DNA of 26,532 nt, taken from contig CATJZH010000060.1 of NCBI GenBank assembly GCA_949746285.1, positions 1 through 26,532 on the forward strand. The letters run 5' to 3'. The notes under the pieces are model-generated. The model was not told the DNA's origin. It did not search any database and worked only from the letters and a program-made list of their open reading frames with translations. The stretch comes from an uncultured Clostridia bacterium. Its GTDB lineage: Bacteria > Bacillota > Clostridia > TANB77 > CAG-508. Both the position numbers and the translations under genes were made by a program. The first letter of the stretch is position 1; each line of letters starts with the position of its first letter. Below are positions 14,073 to 24,653 of the stretch, one piece after another.

Positions 14073-17000
14073 TTATTTTATAAAGTTCTTCTTATTTTTA
14101 CGTCTTATTTGTGATATCCATAAAACTATGTTTGTTGTTATTAGTATTAAAACTGTTGTTATTACTATTAGTATTTTATCTCCTGTTCCTGGTGTTTTTT
14201 CATAGTTATTTACTCCTGTATTGTCATTTGAAGTATAATTTCCATTATTTGAGTTTCCACTATTTCCTGAAGAATTTCCATTTGAGTTATTGTTTGAACT
14301 TCCATTTGTATCTACTGATGTAAGTACTCCATTATTGTATATATTTGTTATTGTTGTTAGTCCTTCTATACTTGGTTTATTTATTTCTTCACTTGCTTTT
14401 TTATAATAATATTTTACTTTTATTATATTTTCTAATTCGCCATCTTCATCTGTTATCTTCATCTTACCTGTGCTATTGTGTGGTTTATCAAATAATTTAT
14501 ATCCTTCAAATACTTTTACTTCTGTTTCATATTTTTTTCCTTCATATCCGTCTATTATCACATTGTCTATTATTTTTTCTTTTGTATCTTGGTCTATATA
14601 TTCTACTTCTACTTTAGCAACCCTCGCATAATAATATTTTATATCTTGCTCTTCTTTTGTCATTACTCCTTCTGCGTTTTCTGGGTAATGTTCTTTTACT
14701 AACACATAGCCATCTAAATCTTTTGCATATGTTGTATAGCTGTCTCCTTCATATCCTGTATGTAATTCTTTTTTTATTACTTCTCCTGTAACTATATCTA
14801 TGTGTTCTTCTTTTACTCCGACTGATTCTTTTGCATAATAGTATGTTACTTTTGTTCTTGTATTTATTGTTCCGTCTTCATTTACTGTTACTTTCATTTG
14901 TCCTGATGTATTATCTGCTTTTTCTACTAGTTTATATTTTTCGAATACTTTTTCTTTTGTTTCGTATATGTCTCCCTCATGTCCTTCTATTATTTCTGTA
15001 CTGTCTTTTTCTGTATATACATCTTTTTCTTCATTTATTTTTACTTTTTCTTTTAGTCTTTCCCCACTATACTTGTCTATATACTCTACTTCTACATACG
15101 CTTTTCTTATATAATAGTAACTTACTACTATTCTTTCTTTTGTCATTTGTCCTTTTGTATTTTCTGGTATTTTTTCTGTTACTATATCATACCCTTCAAA
15201 TGTCTTTGCTTCTATATTATATTCGTCTCCTTCATGTCCTTCGTGATTTGCTATTTTTTCTAATAATTCTCCACTTATTATATCTAAATGTCTTTCTGTT
15301 ATTCCTTCTGATTCATGTACATAATAATATTTTACTACTGTTTCTGTATCTACTGTTCCATCTTCTTTTTTGCTTACTCTCATTTGCCCTGTTGTATTAT
15401 TACTTGTTTCTATCAATTTATATTTTTCAAATTCTTTTTCTTTTGTTTCATATGTATTATTTTCATGTCCATAAATATACTCATCTTCTGCTAATTTCTC
15501 ATTTGTTATTTTATCTATGTACTCTACTTTTACATTTGCTTTTCTCTCATAATAGTATTTTACTTCTATTGCTTCTACTTTCATTGTTCCTTCTGCATTT
15601 TCTGGTAACTTAGTTTGTACTAAATCATATCCTTCAAATTCTCTAGCTTCTGTTTTATACTCGTCTCCTTCGTTACCTTCATATACTTTGCTATCTAATA
15701 CTTCATTTGTATTTATATCTATATGTTTTTCTATTACTCCACTTGATATATGTACATAGTAATAATTTAATACTAACTCTTCTTTTGCCATTACTACTGT
15801 TTCATTTTCTGGTTTTTCTACTAATACATAATCTTCAAAATCTTTTGCTACTGCTGCAAAGATGTCTCCAACTAATCCATCTTTTGTAATAACTTCTAGT
15901 TTCTCTTCTGTATTCTTATCTATGTAGTTTACTGTTACCTTTGTATTTTGTAAATAATAATATATTACTTCTAGTTCTTCTCTTGTCATTGTGCCTGATG
16001 TGTTTTCTGTACTTTTTACAAATGTATAGTTTTCTATTTCTTTTTTCTCTGATGTATATTCTTTTCCTTCATATCCATCTATTATTATTTCTTCTGCTAA
16101 ACTTTGTGCTTCTTCATCTTTTTCTAGATATTTTACTGTTACTTTTGTATTTTGTGCATAATAATATACTTTTTCCTCAGGCTCTTCTGCATATATTCCT
16201 GTCATTACTTCTGGACTTTCTACTAAAGTGTATCCTTCTATTTCTTTTACGTCTCCACTTACATCAAACTCATCAAATACTTTTCCATTTTTTATTGTCT
16301 CTTCTTCTATTTGTTCTCCATTATACTTGTCTACATATTTTACTTTAACTACAGCATCTTTTCTTACATAATATACATCTATTACATTGTTTTCTGCTAC
16401 TTCTGTTATTTGTAATGGCATATTTACTATTTTTTCTAGTCTATATCCATCTCTTACTTTATCTTCATAGGTATTTATTATGTCTTCATATGTTGCTGTA
16501 TATGTATTAGCATTTTTTTCATCTTTTATTCCGTCATAATAATAATTTACTGTGTAATTAAACTGATCTTTTATGTAATATACTTTTATTATGTTTAGAC
16601 CTTCATATTCTTGTACTGTTAATGGTAAGTTTTCTGTTTTTTCTAGTTTATATCCTGGTATTACTTTGTTTGTTACTTCTTCTACTATTGTTTCATAAGT
16701 CTGATTTTCAACTATATCTGTTTTACTTTCATCTATTTCTCCGTCATAATAATACTCTACTTTATAACTTAAGTCTGTTCTTTTTGTATAGTATACCTTT
16801 ATTATATTATTCTCTGCTATTTCTGTTATTGTAAGTGGTGTTCTTTCTACTTTTTCTAACTTGTATCCTGTTATATTTTTGTCTTCATATTCTGCTATTT
16901 CTTCTTGATATGTTGCCTCTGCTGTTTCTTTCTTACTTTCATCTTGTACTCCATCATAATAATACTCTACTGTAAATTCAAATTTATCTTTTACATAGTA

Positions 17001-17350
17001 TACTTTTATGGTTTCTCCATTATTTACTGTATCTGGTATTTCAGATGGTTCTGTCTTATCTAGTTTATATCCCACATATTTATTTGTAGTATTTATTTTT
17101 TCTTTATTTATTTCTAAAGTATCTGGCTCTAATACTTGTACTGTACTTCTTTCAGTTTCAGTATCTTGTTCTACTTTCTCTCCATCTTTATAGTATTCTA
17201 CTGTATATGATAATGTTTTTGTATTTTCATCATCTATTATGTAATATATTTTTATTACATTGTTTTCTGACATTTCACTTATTGTTAATGGTAAATTCTC
17301 TGTATCTCCTAATCTGTATCCTCTTATGTTTTTGTCTTCATATTCTGTTA
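14073..17350 (-). pseudogene. Giant adhesin, C-terminal part: MucBP repeats and cell-wall sorting tail
   Basis: An open frame of about 1,090 codons encodes roughly 13 MucBP-like modules of 65-95 residues. The first four are rich in YYYDG and EYEDKN motifs; the later ones use EYIDK, GYEGD/GHEGD-x-Y, EGYDLV/KYKLVE and VKYYYA. After a Ser/Asn/Gly-rich linker comes a sorting-signal-like tail: EKTPGTGD (variant of LPxTG), a hydrophobic stretch ILIVITTVLILITTNIVLWI and RRKNKK. This would be anchored to the cell wall by a sortase. The first ATG in the frame (17273) is internal to a repeat and has no ribosome binding site. The true upstream part lies in a different frame beyond the junction at about 17350, so this segment alone cannot be made as a secreted protein. 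Confidence 0.85.
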
Positions 17351-17352
17351 TT

Positions 17353-19806
17353 TTATTTTGTAGTATTTATTTTTTCTTTATTTACTTCCAAAGTATCTGG
17401 CTGCAATATTTGTACTGTACTTCTTTCAGTTTCAGTATCTTCTTCTACTTTATTACCATCTTTGTAATATTCTACTATATATGAAAGTTCTTTTGTATTT
17501 TCTTCATCAATAACATAATATACCTTTATTACATTATTCTCTTCTACTTCTGTTATTGTAAGTGGCACTCCCTCTACTTTGTCAAACTTGTATCCTGTTA
17601 TATTTTTGTCTTCATATTCTGTTATTTTATCTTGGTATGTTGCTTCAGCTGTTATTGTTTTTGATTCGTCTTTTTCTCCATTATAATAGTATTCTACTGT
17701 GTAATTAAATTTATCTTTTACGTAATATACTTTAATAACATTGTTTTCTACTATTTCTGTTACTGCTAAAGGCATTCCTTCTACTTTTTCTAACTTGTAT
17801 CCTACTATGTTTTTATCTTCATATTCTGTTATTTCTTGTTGATATGTTGCCTCACTTGTTACTGTTTTACTTTCATCTTGCACTCCGTCATAGTAATACT
17901 CTATTGTGTAATTAAACTTATCTTTTACATAATATACTTTGATTACATTATTTTCTGCTACTTCTGTTATTGTTAAAGGTAGCCCTTCTACTTTGTCAAA
18001 CTTGTATCCTGTTATGTTTTTATCTTCATATTCTGTTATTTCTTCTTGATATGTTGCTTCTAGTGTTTCTTTCTTACTTTCGTCTTCTACTCCATCATAA
18101 TAATACTCTACGGTGTAATTAAATTTATCTTTTACATAATATACTTTAATGGTTTCTCCATGGTTTACTATATCTGGTATTTCTGCTGGCTCTGTCTTTT
18201 CTAGTTTATATCCGATATACTTGTCTACTAAATTTATATTCTCTTTTTCCACATTTAACTCATCTGGTCTTAATACTTGTACTGTTTTTGTCACAGTTTG
18301 TTCATCTTCTGTGACTTCTTCTCCACTCATATAATACTCTACTTTATAACCTACTTCTTTTGTTTGTGCTTCATCTATTACATAATAGATGTTTATTACG
18401 TTTTCTTCTACTTCTGTTATTGTTATATCGTTACTGCTTTCGTATTTATATCCTTTAATATTTATTATTTCAGCATTTGATGAGATTGCTGTTCCATAAT
18501 TTCTACTTCCATCTGCTTTTGCTTCATGTAGTACGTTATTTGTTTCTTTTTCTAAATAGTTTACTGTATATTTATAATTGTTTACTTGCCATTTTGCATA
18601 TAGCGTTGTATCTTCTCCTGGTGTATATTCATCATCTGTTACTTTATTTATGCATTCTGGCTCGCTATACCATCCTAAGAATGTATATCCTGTTCTTTCT
18701 GGTACATAACTTACACCTACCTGACTCCAGTCTGCATATAGATTTACTTCTTCTCCATTTTCTTCTCTTAAATTTATTATGCTTTCTTCATTGTTATATA
18801 CTTTTGCTCCATTTTCTTCTGCTGCCCATCCATTAAATATATAGCTTGCTGTTTTATTTGTATCTGTGCTTCCCTCATAATTATGATTATATGTTACTTC
18901 ATATAATCTTATAAATCCATTTGCTGTTAGCACTTTTTCTTCATCATATGTATGTGTGCTACTTGCTGTATTTCCTCCTGTTGCTCCATTTCCATTGTAT
19001 ATTACTGTATATGTATTTGGTATCCATTTTGCATATAATGTTATGTTTGCTGTTGGTGTATAGACTGTGTTTTCTGCACTTGTTACTTGATTTATACATT
19101 CTGCTTCTCTATACCAGCCCCCAAATGTATATCCTGTTCTTGTTGGTGTATGATTTACACTTGAGCTATTCCATTGTGCATATAGTATTACTGTATCATT
19201 ATTCATATCTGTTAGATTCTTTACTACATCGTTATCTTCATATGTTGTTCCTGTTCCATTTTCTTCTCTATTCCAGTTTTTAAATGTATATGTTGCTGTT
19301 TTATTTATGTTTGTACTTCCATTATAATTGTGATTATATGTTACTTCATACTCTCTTATAAATCCATTTGCTGTTAGCACTTTTTCTTCATCATATGTAT
19401 GTGTTGTATTTGCTGTTCCTCCTCCAGTATATCCGTTTCCATAGTATCTTACTAAATATGTATTTGCTGTCCATTTTGCATATAATGTTATATTTCCACT
19501 TGGTGTATATTCGCTATCAGTTATCTTATTTATGCATTCTGGCTCACTATACCATCCTTCAAATGTATATCCTATTCTTGTTGGTATATATTCCACACTT
19601 TGGCTATTCCACTGTGCGTATAAATTTATTATGTCCCCATTTGCCTCCGTTAAATTACTTACTGATTGCCCATTACTATATATTGTTCCTTGTCCATCTG
19701 ATTCTGTACTCCAGTTTTTAAAGATATATGCTGATATTTTACTTGTATTTGTGCTTCCACTATAATTGTGATTATATGTTACTGTATATTCTCTTATATA
19801 TCCATT
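17353..19806 (-). pseudogene. Giant adhesin, central part: InlB/Flg_new repeats then MucBP repeats
   Basis: The frame is open from the TAA at 19807-19809 down to a TAA at 17353-17355. It begins with InlB-type (Listeria-Bacteroides, Flg_new) beta repeats: NTYLVRYYGNGYTGG, FKNWNREENG and GYTFEGWYSEPECINKIT-x-x-EYTP, about three long units ending LYAKW. It then switches to MucBP modules (NYKYTVNYLEKETNN, then four or more YYYDG units). It ends in EVNKEKINTTK at a scar where a stretch present in the next copy is missing. The first ATG (19596) is inside a repeat. This is a fragment of one former gene with the neighbouring pieces. Confidence 0.85.
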
Positions 19807-19809
19807 TTA

Positions 19810-20364
19810 TGTTAAATTCTTTGATAAATCATAGGTATGTGTGCTTTTTGCTGTACTTCCAGCTGTCGCTCCATTTGCATTATATTTCACTGTATATGTA
19901 TTTGCTCTAAATATTGCATATACTGTTATATTACTATTTGACATTGTTAGTGTATCTAATTTCGTTGTTGCTGCTTTGTTTGTATTCCACCCAACAAATG
20001 TATATCCTGTCTTTGTTGCTGTTACTGTTAAATCTACTGGATTTCCATAATTTAACTCTTCACTTGTTTTGGTTGCTGATGTTCCTCCATTTGTTGCATA
20101 ATCATATGTTACTGTATATGTTGGTATTGTTATTTCTTGTACTTCACTTATATTTCCTACTAAGTCCTCTGCTGCTACATATATGTATCTACTACTTCCT
20201 AAATCACTTATTGCAAAGCTTCCTGCTCCTGTTGCTTTCCCTGTTACTTCTATACTGTTTGATGTCGTTATACTTGGATTCGTTAACCTTGTACTACTTA
20301 TTATATATCTGTATTTTACTACTCCTGAACCTTCTCCGAAGTGTACTATGTCTGTCATGTGCAT
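19810..20364 (-). pseudogene. Giant adhesin, part joining Ig-like region to InlB repeats
   Basis: In the same frame as the next segment, separated from it only by TAA 19807-19809, where sibling repeats read LTANGF (GCA to TAA, two substitutions). It encodes the end of a beta-sandwich domain (FGEGSGVVKYRYIISSTRL, then IYVAAEDLVGNISEVQEITI) and the first two InlB-type units (TYTVTYDYATNGG, GYTFVGWNTNKAATTKLD). Its upstream neighbour runs in another frame, so an indel lies near 20340-20364. Confidence 0.82.
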
Positions 20365-21097
20365 TTATATTTACTATATTATTACTTAACGTTGCTGTTG
20401 TTATTGTTGGGGCTGTGTTATCTAATTTGCCTATTTCTACTTGTCCCATACTTTCATTATTTAAACTATCTTTTATATATACTGTTCCTTTTACTGTTCC
20501 ATATACATCTCCAATAAAATTATATGTTCTAGAATAATTATCATTGCTTTTTGTTGCTAAACTATAATCACTTGCATTATTAAAAGCTATTGATACATTT
20601 CCTACTCCGCTATCTTTTGCATTAAATGTTATTTCTTTATTTTTGGTCCATTCACTATTATATTTTTCCATATTCAATAATGTTGGTGGCTTTTTATCTG
20701 TTTTATATACTGTAATCGATTTACTTGCGCTATTTCCTAAATTATCTGTAACGGTTATTGTAAATACTTTTCCACTTTCATTTGCTTCTATATCTGGTAT
20801 AAATTCATATGAATATGCATTATTATTTACTGATGCTGATACATTATTTAAATATACTACACCTTCTGAATCTACCATTTTTATTTTTACTGAATTACAA
20901 TAATTTTCTGTTCCAGTAATTTTTATCTTCTTTCCTGTTGCCCATTCATTTGATACTGCTACATTGCTTTGCGTAATACTACTTATTACTGGGGCTTCTA
21001 AGTCTGTAGATATTTCTTTTCTAAATAATACTCTCCACATGTCTTTATTACTATTATTTAAAATCCCTCTAATATATAAGTGAACTTACTTTACTTT
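20365..21097 (-). pseudogene. Giant adhesin, Ig-like domain part
   Basis: The continuous frame encodes two to three bacterial Ig-like/fibronectin-like domains: EAPVISSITQSNVAVSNEWATGKKIKITGT, then GKVFTITVTDNLGNSASKSITVYKTDKKPP, NKEITFNAKDSGVGNVSIAFN and GTVYIKDSLNNESMGQVEIGKLDNTAPTI. Domain ends of the TDNLGN/KDSLNN type are typical of cell-surface stalks. The frame overruns the frameshift and ends at about 20294 in an unrelated tail. On the upstream side it is in frame with the N-terminal segment, but TAG 21098-21100 and TAA 21086-21088 intervene. The first ATG (21040) lacks a ribosome binding site. Confidence 0.82.
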
Positions 21098-22084
21098 CTA
21101 CTTTTTTACATATACATCAACTGAGGCTGTAATAATATTTCCGTTTACAGTATGCTTTAAATTTTTATAGCTTACAATAGAACTATCACCTGCCATTGAA
21201 TGAACTGAAATAGTACTATTATTTACATCATAAACTGTCGTAGCTGTAAAATACTGTTTATAATGAGACTCTCCATTTTCTATACCAATATATTCCCATG
21301 AAGTTGTTATTTCTCCATTATATCTATTACAATTAAGACAATACATATCCAAATTTTTTCCAACTTGATATACAAAAGTTTCATCTGATTTCTTAGTATA
21401 CTTATAATTACAAGTAGCACATATTCCTAAATTATCACAAGTTATTCTTGTTCCATCAGCTTTATAACATGAATGGTTATCCTTTCTCTCATGACATTTG
21501 CTACAATCTATAAATGCATTATATTCAAATTCATTATACTGATACTTGGTATATGTGTGAGCTCTTGTGTTGTCACTTTGATATGAATATCCACAATTAC
21601 AAGTATGTACTAATTTATTTGTAATTGAACAGCTATCTCCTTTAAGCCAATGTTCATTAGTATAACTATGACTACTAGTATTATATTTTTTTCCGCAAAT
21701 TGTACATTCATTCCAATGTGATGTACTATCATGTTTATTTGTTAAATAGTTATTACAATTATGTACAACCTCTCCTCCTGATACTAAACTTGTTAAATCT
21801 ACTGTAGTAACATTTGAAGCAGTTCGTAACAACTTAGACATATTTGTTCCCTTTATCACTTCACTTTGTTCTGTTAAAATATTATCACTCGTTTCTGTTG
21901 CATAAATTTTATTTGGTAAGAGTAAAATTACTATTACTGAAACAAAAATTAAAACAAATAATATTTTTCGTTTTAATTTACTTTCTTTAACATCTCTTTT
22001 AAAGTAGACTTTACCTACTCTTTTCTCATCTATTAAATTAATATCGTATATCATATTAATACTTTCTTCTTGTATGTGTTGCAT
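21098..22084 (-). CDS. N-terminal secreted, cysteine-rich segment of the giant adhesin (or a separate secreted protein)
   Basis: The product is 328 residues with a real start: ATG 22084 follows AAAGGAAAG. A long basic cytoplasmic N-terminus (about 1-40, ending KLKRK) leads into a signal/anchor helix ILFVLIFVSVIVILLLP (about 41-57) and NKIYATE. Then comes a domain with many paired cysteines and histidines (WNECTICGKKY, HTCNCGYSY, IDCSKCHERK, ICATCNYKY, MYCLNCNRY), which reads like tandem zinc-ribbon-like knuckles, and a beta-rich end (ITASVDVYVKK). It ends at TAG, and the same frame continues into the Ig-like part after 12 bases and a second stop. It may still be made as a truncated secreted protein. 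I do not recognise the cysteine-rich module. Confidence 0.7.
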   Translation of the reverse strand: MQHIQEESINMIYDINLIDEKRVGKVYFKRDVKESKLKRKILFVLIFVSVIVILLLPNKIYATETSDNILTEQSEVIKGTNMSKLLRTASNVTTVDLTSLVSGGEVVHNCNNYLTNKHDSTSHWNECTICGKKYNTSSHSYTNEHWLKGDSCSITNKLVHTCNCGYSYQSDNTRAHTYTKYQYNEFEYNAFIDCSKCHERKDNHSCYKADGTRITCDNLGICATCNYKYTKKSDETFVYQVGKNLDMYCLNCNRYNGEITTSWEYIGIENGESHYKQYFTATTVYDVNNSTISVHSMAGDSSIVSYKNLKHTVNGNIITASVDVYVKK

Positions 22085-22248
22085 TTTACTTTCCTTTATA
22101 TTTTAGTTTCTTATTATATTAATTTTACTATACTACTTTATTACTCATTTTAATATAAAAATAGCATTGCATTTCGCACGCATTTTTGCACTTTTCTTAG
22201 GCAGTATATTAATACACTTTTTATCTTTTTCATTACTTTTATAAAAAA

Positions 22249-22277
22249 TTGACTTTAACTGAAAAAAATAATATACT
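22249..22277 (+). promoter_or_regulatory. Promoter of the small orphan gene
   Basis: TTGACT (22249-22254), a 17-base A-rich spacer and TATACT (22272-22277), about 27 bases before the start codon. Confidence 0.7.
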
Positions 22278-22303
22278 TAAAGTAATTTGAAAGGAAATTT
22301 ATT

Positions 22304-22522
22304 ATGAGTTTATATAATGATAAAAAAGATTATGAAACACTTGTAAGAGAAAATATTGAAAGAGCAAATATTTTATATTCATTATCTGAAAAAGATAGAA
22401 TTTTGGTAAATAACTTACTTGATAAAAAAGAAAAAATAAAAAAAAGAAATGGAATTTTTGCTAATTTTGAACTTAATAGAATAAATAAAAAACTCACAAA
22501 AATTAAGAAAAAACACAAATAA
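22304..22522 (+). CDS. Small basic helical protein, unknown function
   Basis: The product is 72 residues, with no family I recognise. It is highly charged and predicted helical throughout. The N-terminal half is mixed in charge (NDKKDYETLVRENIERANILYSL) and the C-terminal third is strongly basic (KKEKIKKRNG, then NRINKKLTKIKKKHK), suggesting contact with nucleic acid or membrane. There is no signal peptide and no cysteine. It is supported as a gene by its own consensus-like promoter, AAAGGAAA before ATG, and an immediate terminator. It is the only plus-strand gene between the adhesin and the glmR block. The minus-strand frame covering the same bases is a shadow. Confidence 0.75.
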   Translation: MSLYNDKKDYETLVRENIERANILYSLSEKDRILVNNLLDKKEKIKKRNGIFANFELNRINKKLTKIKKKHK

Positions 22523-22554
22523 CCTCTAGCCTAAAAAGCTTGAGGTTATTTTTA
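22517..22554. terminator. Terminator after the orphan gene
   Basis: The stem AAATAACCTC/GAGGTTATTT carries an inner AGC/GCT pair and is followed by TTTTT. The T-tract is on the plus strand; the A-rich other side would allow some minus-strand use too. Confidence 0.8.
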
Positions 22555-22567
22555 ACATCCGTATTAA

Positions 22568-22612
22568 ATTGGACAAAAATGTCCTTTATCAAACGTCCCC
22601 AATGGGACATTA
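22568..22612. repeat. GGACA-type palindromic repeat at the glmR stop codon
   Basis: The sequence TTGGACAAAAATGTCC, then CAAACGTCCCCAA and TGGGACA, directly abuts the TAA stop of glmR (22612-22610). It is the same family as the units at 7348-7398 and 26363-26404. Confidence 0.85.
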
Positions 22613-23563
22613 TCTCATCAAATATGAGAATATTACTGAACTTAATTTTAAACTGTTATGCTTTATAGTTCCATCTGTTGTTGTTAATAAGTCATCTTCT
22701 AATAATTCATATTTGCATTTTATTATGTTTTCATAATCTATTGGTACTTGGTCTTTTTGCTCTTCTGTTTCATATTTTTTTAGCATTTCTTTAGGAATTA
22801 CTGTATTACTTGCTATTACTACATCTATTGCATCTTTTCCTAAATATTGCTCTAATACATTTACATGGTCACTTACACCAAATCCGTCTGTTTCTCCTGG
22901 TTGAGTCATTGCATTGCAAATATACATTACTTTTGCTTTTGCTTTTTTTATTGCATCTACAACATCTTTACATATTATGTGTGGCATTACACTTGTATAT
23001 AAGCTTCCCATACTTAATATTATTAAATCTGCTTTTTCTATAGCTTCAAATACTTCTGGTAATACATGAGGATCTTCTTTATAGAAAAATTTTCTATATT
23101 TCTTATTTGCTTTTGTTATTTCCTCTTCACCTTCAATAACATCACCTTCTGTTGTTTCTCCCATTAAAGTTAAACAATCTTCTGAAAGTGGTAAAACTTT
23201 GTGTTTTACATCTAGTATTTTACTTAAATATTTAATACTTGTTTGCAAACTTCCTGTTTCACGAATTAAAGATGTTAATATTAAATTCCCTAGTGCATGA
23301 CCGTTTAGCTCACTATATGTAGATAATCTATATTCCATAACATCTCTAACTTCGTCTGGTAATGTAGATAAATTACTTAAAACCTTTCTTATATCTCCTA
23401 CTGCTGGTGTAGAAAATTCTTTTCTTAATCTTCCTGTGCTTGCTCCATCATCTGATACTGTTATAACTGCTGTTATATCTACAGGGAAATATTTTAATCC
23501 TTTTAATACAAATGAAGTCCCTGTTCCTCCACCTAGTATTACTATTTTTTTACTTTTTTGCAT
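22610..23563 (-). CDS. glmR: GlmR/YvcK gluconeogenesis factor (CofD-like)
   Basis: The product is 317 residues, full length, of the CofD/UPF0052 fold. The N-terminus KIVILGGGTGTSFVLKGLK and VITVSDDGASTGRLRKEF (about 33-50) form the nucleotide-sugar pocket; PAVGDIRKVLSNLS, NGHALGNLILTSL, GSLYTSVMPHIIC and YICNAMTQPGETDGF follow. In Bacillus subtilis this protein binds UDP-GlcNAc and stimulates GlmS, supporting cell-wall precursor supply and growth on gluconeogenic carbon. AAGGAG precedes the ATG. It lies 72 bases after recR on the same strand, not in its more common place next to rapZ and whiA. Confidence 0.93.
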   Translation of the reverse strand: MQKSKKIVILGGGTGTSFVLKGLKYFPVDITAVITVSDDGASTGRLRKEFSTPAVGDIRKVLSNLSTLPDEVRDVMEYRLSTYSELNGHALGNLILTSLIRETGSLQTSIKYLSKILDVKHKVLPLSEDCLTLMGETTEGDVIEGEEEITKANKKYRKFFYKEDPHVLPEVFEAIEKADLIILSMGSLYTSVMPHIICKDVVDAIKKAKAKVMYICNAMTQPGETDGFGVSDHVNVLEQYLGKDAIDVVIASNTVIPKEMLKKYETEEQKDQVPIDYENIIKCKYELLEDDLLTTTDGTIKHNSLKLSSVIFSYLMR

Positions 23564-23635
23564 AATGCTTCTCCTTAAAAATAAGAAATATCTAAAATAT
23601 ACTACATTTTATTCCTATTTCTTACTAAATGATAC

Positions 23636-24235
23636 TTATATTTCACTTCTACCTTCTAGAGCTTTTGTAAGTGTTATTTCATCAGTATATTCCAAATCTC
23701 CACCTACTGGTATTCCTCTAGCTATTCTCGTTGCTTTTACACCTAATGGTTTTACTAGTTTGGATATATACATTGATGTTGCTTCTCCTTCGACTCTAGG
23801 GTTTGTTGCCAATATTATTTCTTTTGTTTCTTCATTCATTATTCTGCTAAGTAGTTCTTTTATTTTTATATCATCTGGTCCAATTCCATTCATAGGAGAA
23901 ATAGAACCATGTAAAACATGATATACACCATTAAATTCATGCGTTCTTTCCATTGCAATTACATCTCTAACATCTTCAACAACACATATTACTGAGCTAT
24001 CTCTTTTAGGGTTTGAACATATATTACAAGGATCTGTATCAGATATGTTAAAACATTTTGAGCAAAAATGTAAATTCTTTTTAGCATTTAATATAGAATT
24101 CGTAAATTCTTCCGCTTCTTCACTGCTTAAATCTAGCATATAAAACGCTAATCTTTGTGCTGTTTTGTGTCCTATACTAGGTAATTTTTCAAAACTTTCT
24201 ATTAATTTTTCTATTGAAGGTGAATAGTATGACAT
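23636..24235 (-). CDS. recR: Recombination mediator RecR
   Basis: The product is 199 residues, the standard length. The N-terminal helix-hairpin-helix reads LPSIGHKTAQRLAFYML (about 18-34). The four-cysteine zinc finger is Cys58/61/70/73 (CSKCFNISDTDPCNIC), and the Toprim domain starts with VICVVEDVRDVIAMERT and includes ILATNPRVEGEATSMYIS. With RecO and RecF it loads RecA onto SSB-covered gaps. AAAGGA precedes ATG. It follows ybaB in the conserved dnaX-ybaB-recR order. Confidence 0.96.
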   Translation of the reverse strand: MSYYSPSIEKLIESFEKLPSIGHKTAQRLAFYMLDLSSEEAEEFTNSILNAKKNLHFCSKCFNISDTDPCNICSNPKRDSSVICVVEDVRDVIAMERTHEFNGVYHVLHGSISPMNGIGPDDIKIKELLSRIMNEETKEIILATNPRVEGEATSMYISKLVKPLGVKATRIARGIPVGGDLEYTDEITLTKALEGRSEI

Positions 24236-24289
24236 AATCTTTTCCTTTTATCTATAATTTATATCACTATATTTTGTATAATTTTTATT

Positions 24290-24634
24290 TTACATTAACC
24301 CTGGGATGTTATATTTTCCAAGTTCTGCTGCTTGAGCATCATCTACTTTTCTTAAAGCTTCATTTACGGCTGTTAAAATTAAGTCTTGTAGCATTTCTAC
24401 ATCGTCTGGGTCTACAACTTCTTTTTTTAATGTTATTTCTTTTATCATTTTATTTCCACTTACTTTTACATATACTGCTCCTCCACCTGCTGTTGTTTCA
24501 AATTCTTTTGTTCCTAATTCTTCTTGAGATTTTTCCATATCTGCTTGCATTTTTTTAGCTTCTTTCATTAATTGATTTATGTTCATACCCCCGAAACCTC
24601 CCATTCCTCCTGGAAATCCTCCTCTTTTTCCCAT
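24290..24634 (-). CDS. ybaB: YbaB/EbfC family nucleoid-associated protein
   Basis: The product is 114 residues: a glycine/methionine-rich N-terminal tail (GGFPGGMGGFGGM) and then the YbaB fold, with INQLMKEAKKMQADMEKSQEELG (long helix), the beta-hairpin FETTAGGGAVYVKVSGNKMIKEITL and LQDLILTAVNEALRKVDD. Family dimers bind DNA. The ATG at 24634 follows AAGGAGG by eight bases. A second Met after the Gly-rich tail has a weaker site. It lies 19 bases after dnaX. Confidence 0.95.
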   Translation of the reverse strand: MGKRGGFPGGMGGFGGMNINQLMKEAKKMQADMEKSQEELGTKEFETTAGGGAVYVKVSGNKMIKEITLKKEVVDPDDVEMLQDLILTAVNEALRKVDDAQAAELGKYNIPGLM

Positions 24635-24653
24635 TGTAAATTCCTCCTTAAAT

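Noticed and set aside
14073..19806. Repeats as a CRISPR array
   Set aside because: The repeats are 200-base coding modules in one reading frame with diverged sequence and no spacer pattern.
14111..19910. Many plus-strand open frames rich in Leu, Tyr, His and Phe opposite the adhesin
   Set aside because: They are shadows of the AT-rich, repeat-bearing minus-strand frame, without ribosome binding sites or domains. The same applies to the plus-strand frames at 37-1080, 4636-6533, 9206-9457, 22810-23043 and 24274-24558.
19807..21100. Stop-codon reassignment to explain the in-frame stops of the adhesin
   Set aside because: TAA and TAG both interrupt it, while neighbouring genes end normally in TAA, TAG and TGA, and frameshifts are present as well. 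Gene decay is simpler.
22085..22248. Possible regulatory RNA upstream of the adhesin
   Set aside because: Only short AT-rich inverted stretches are seen, with no convincing terminator, promoter pair or conserved motif.
22330..22518. Minus-strand 62-codon frame over the small orphan gene
   Set aside because: The plus strand has promoter, ribosome binding site and terminator; the minus frame has none and is a shadow of a lysine-rich gene.
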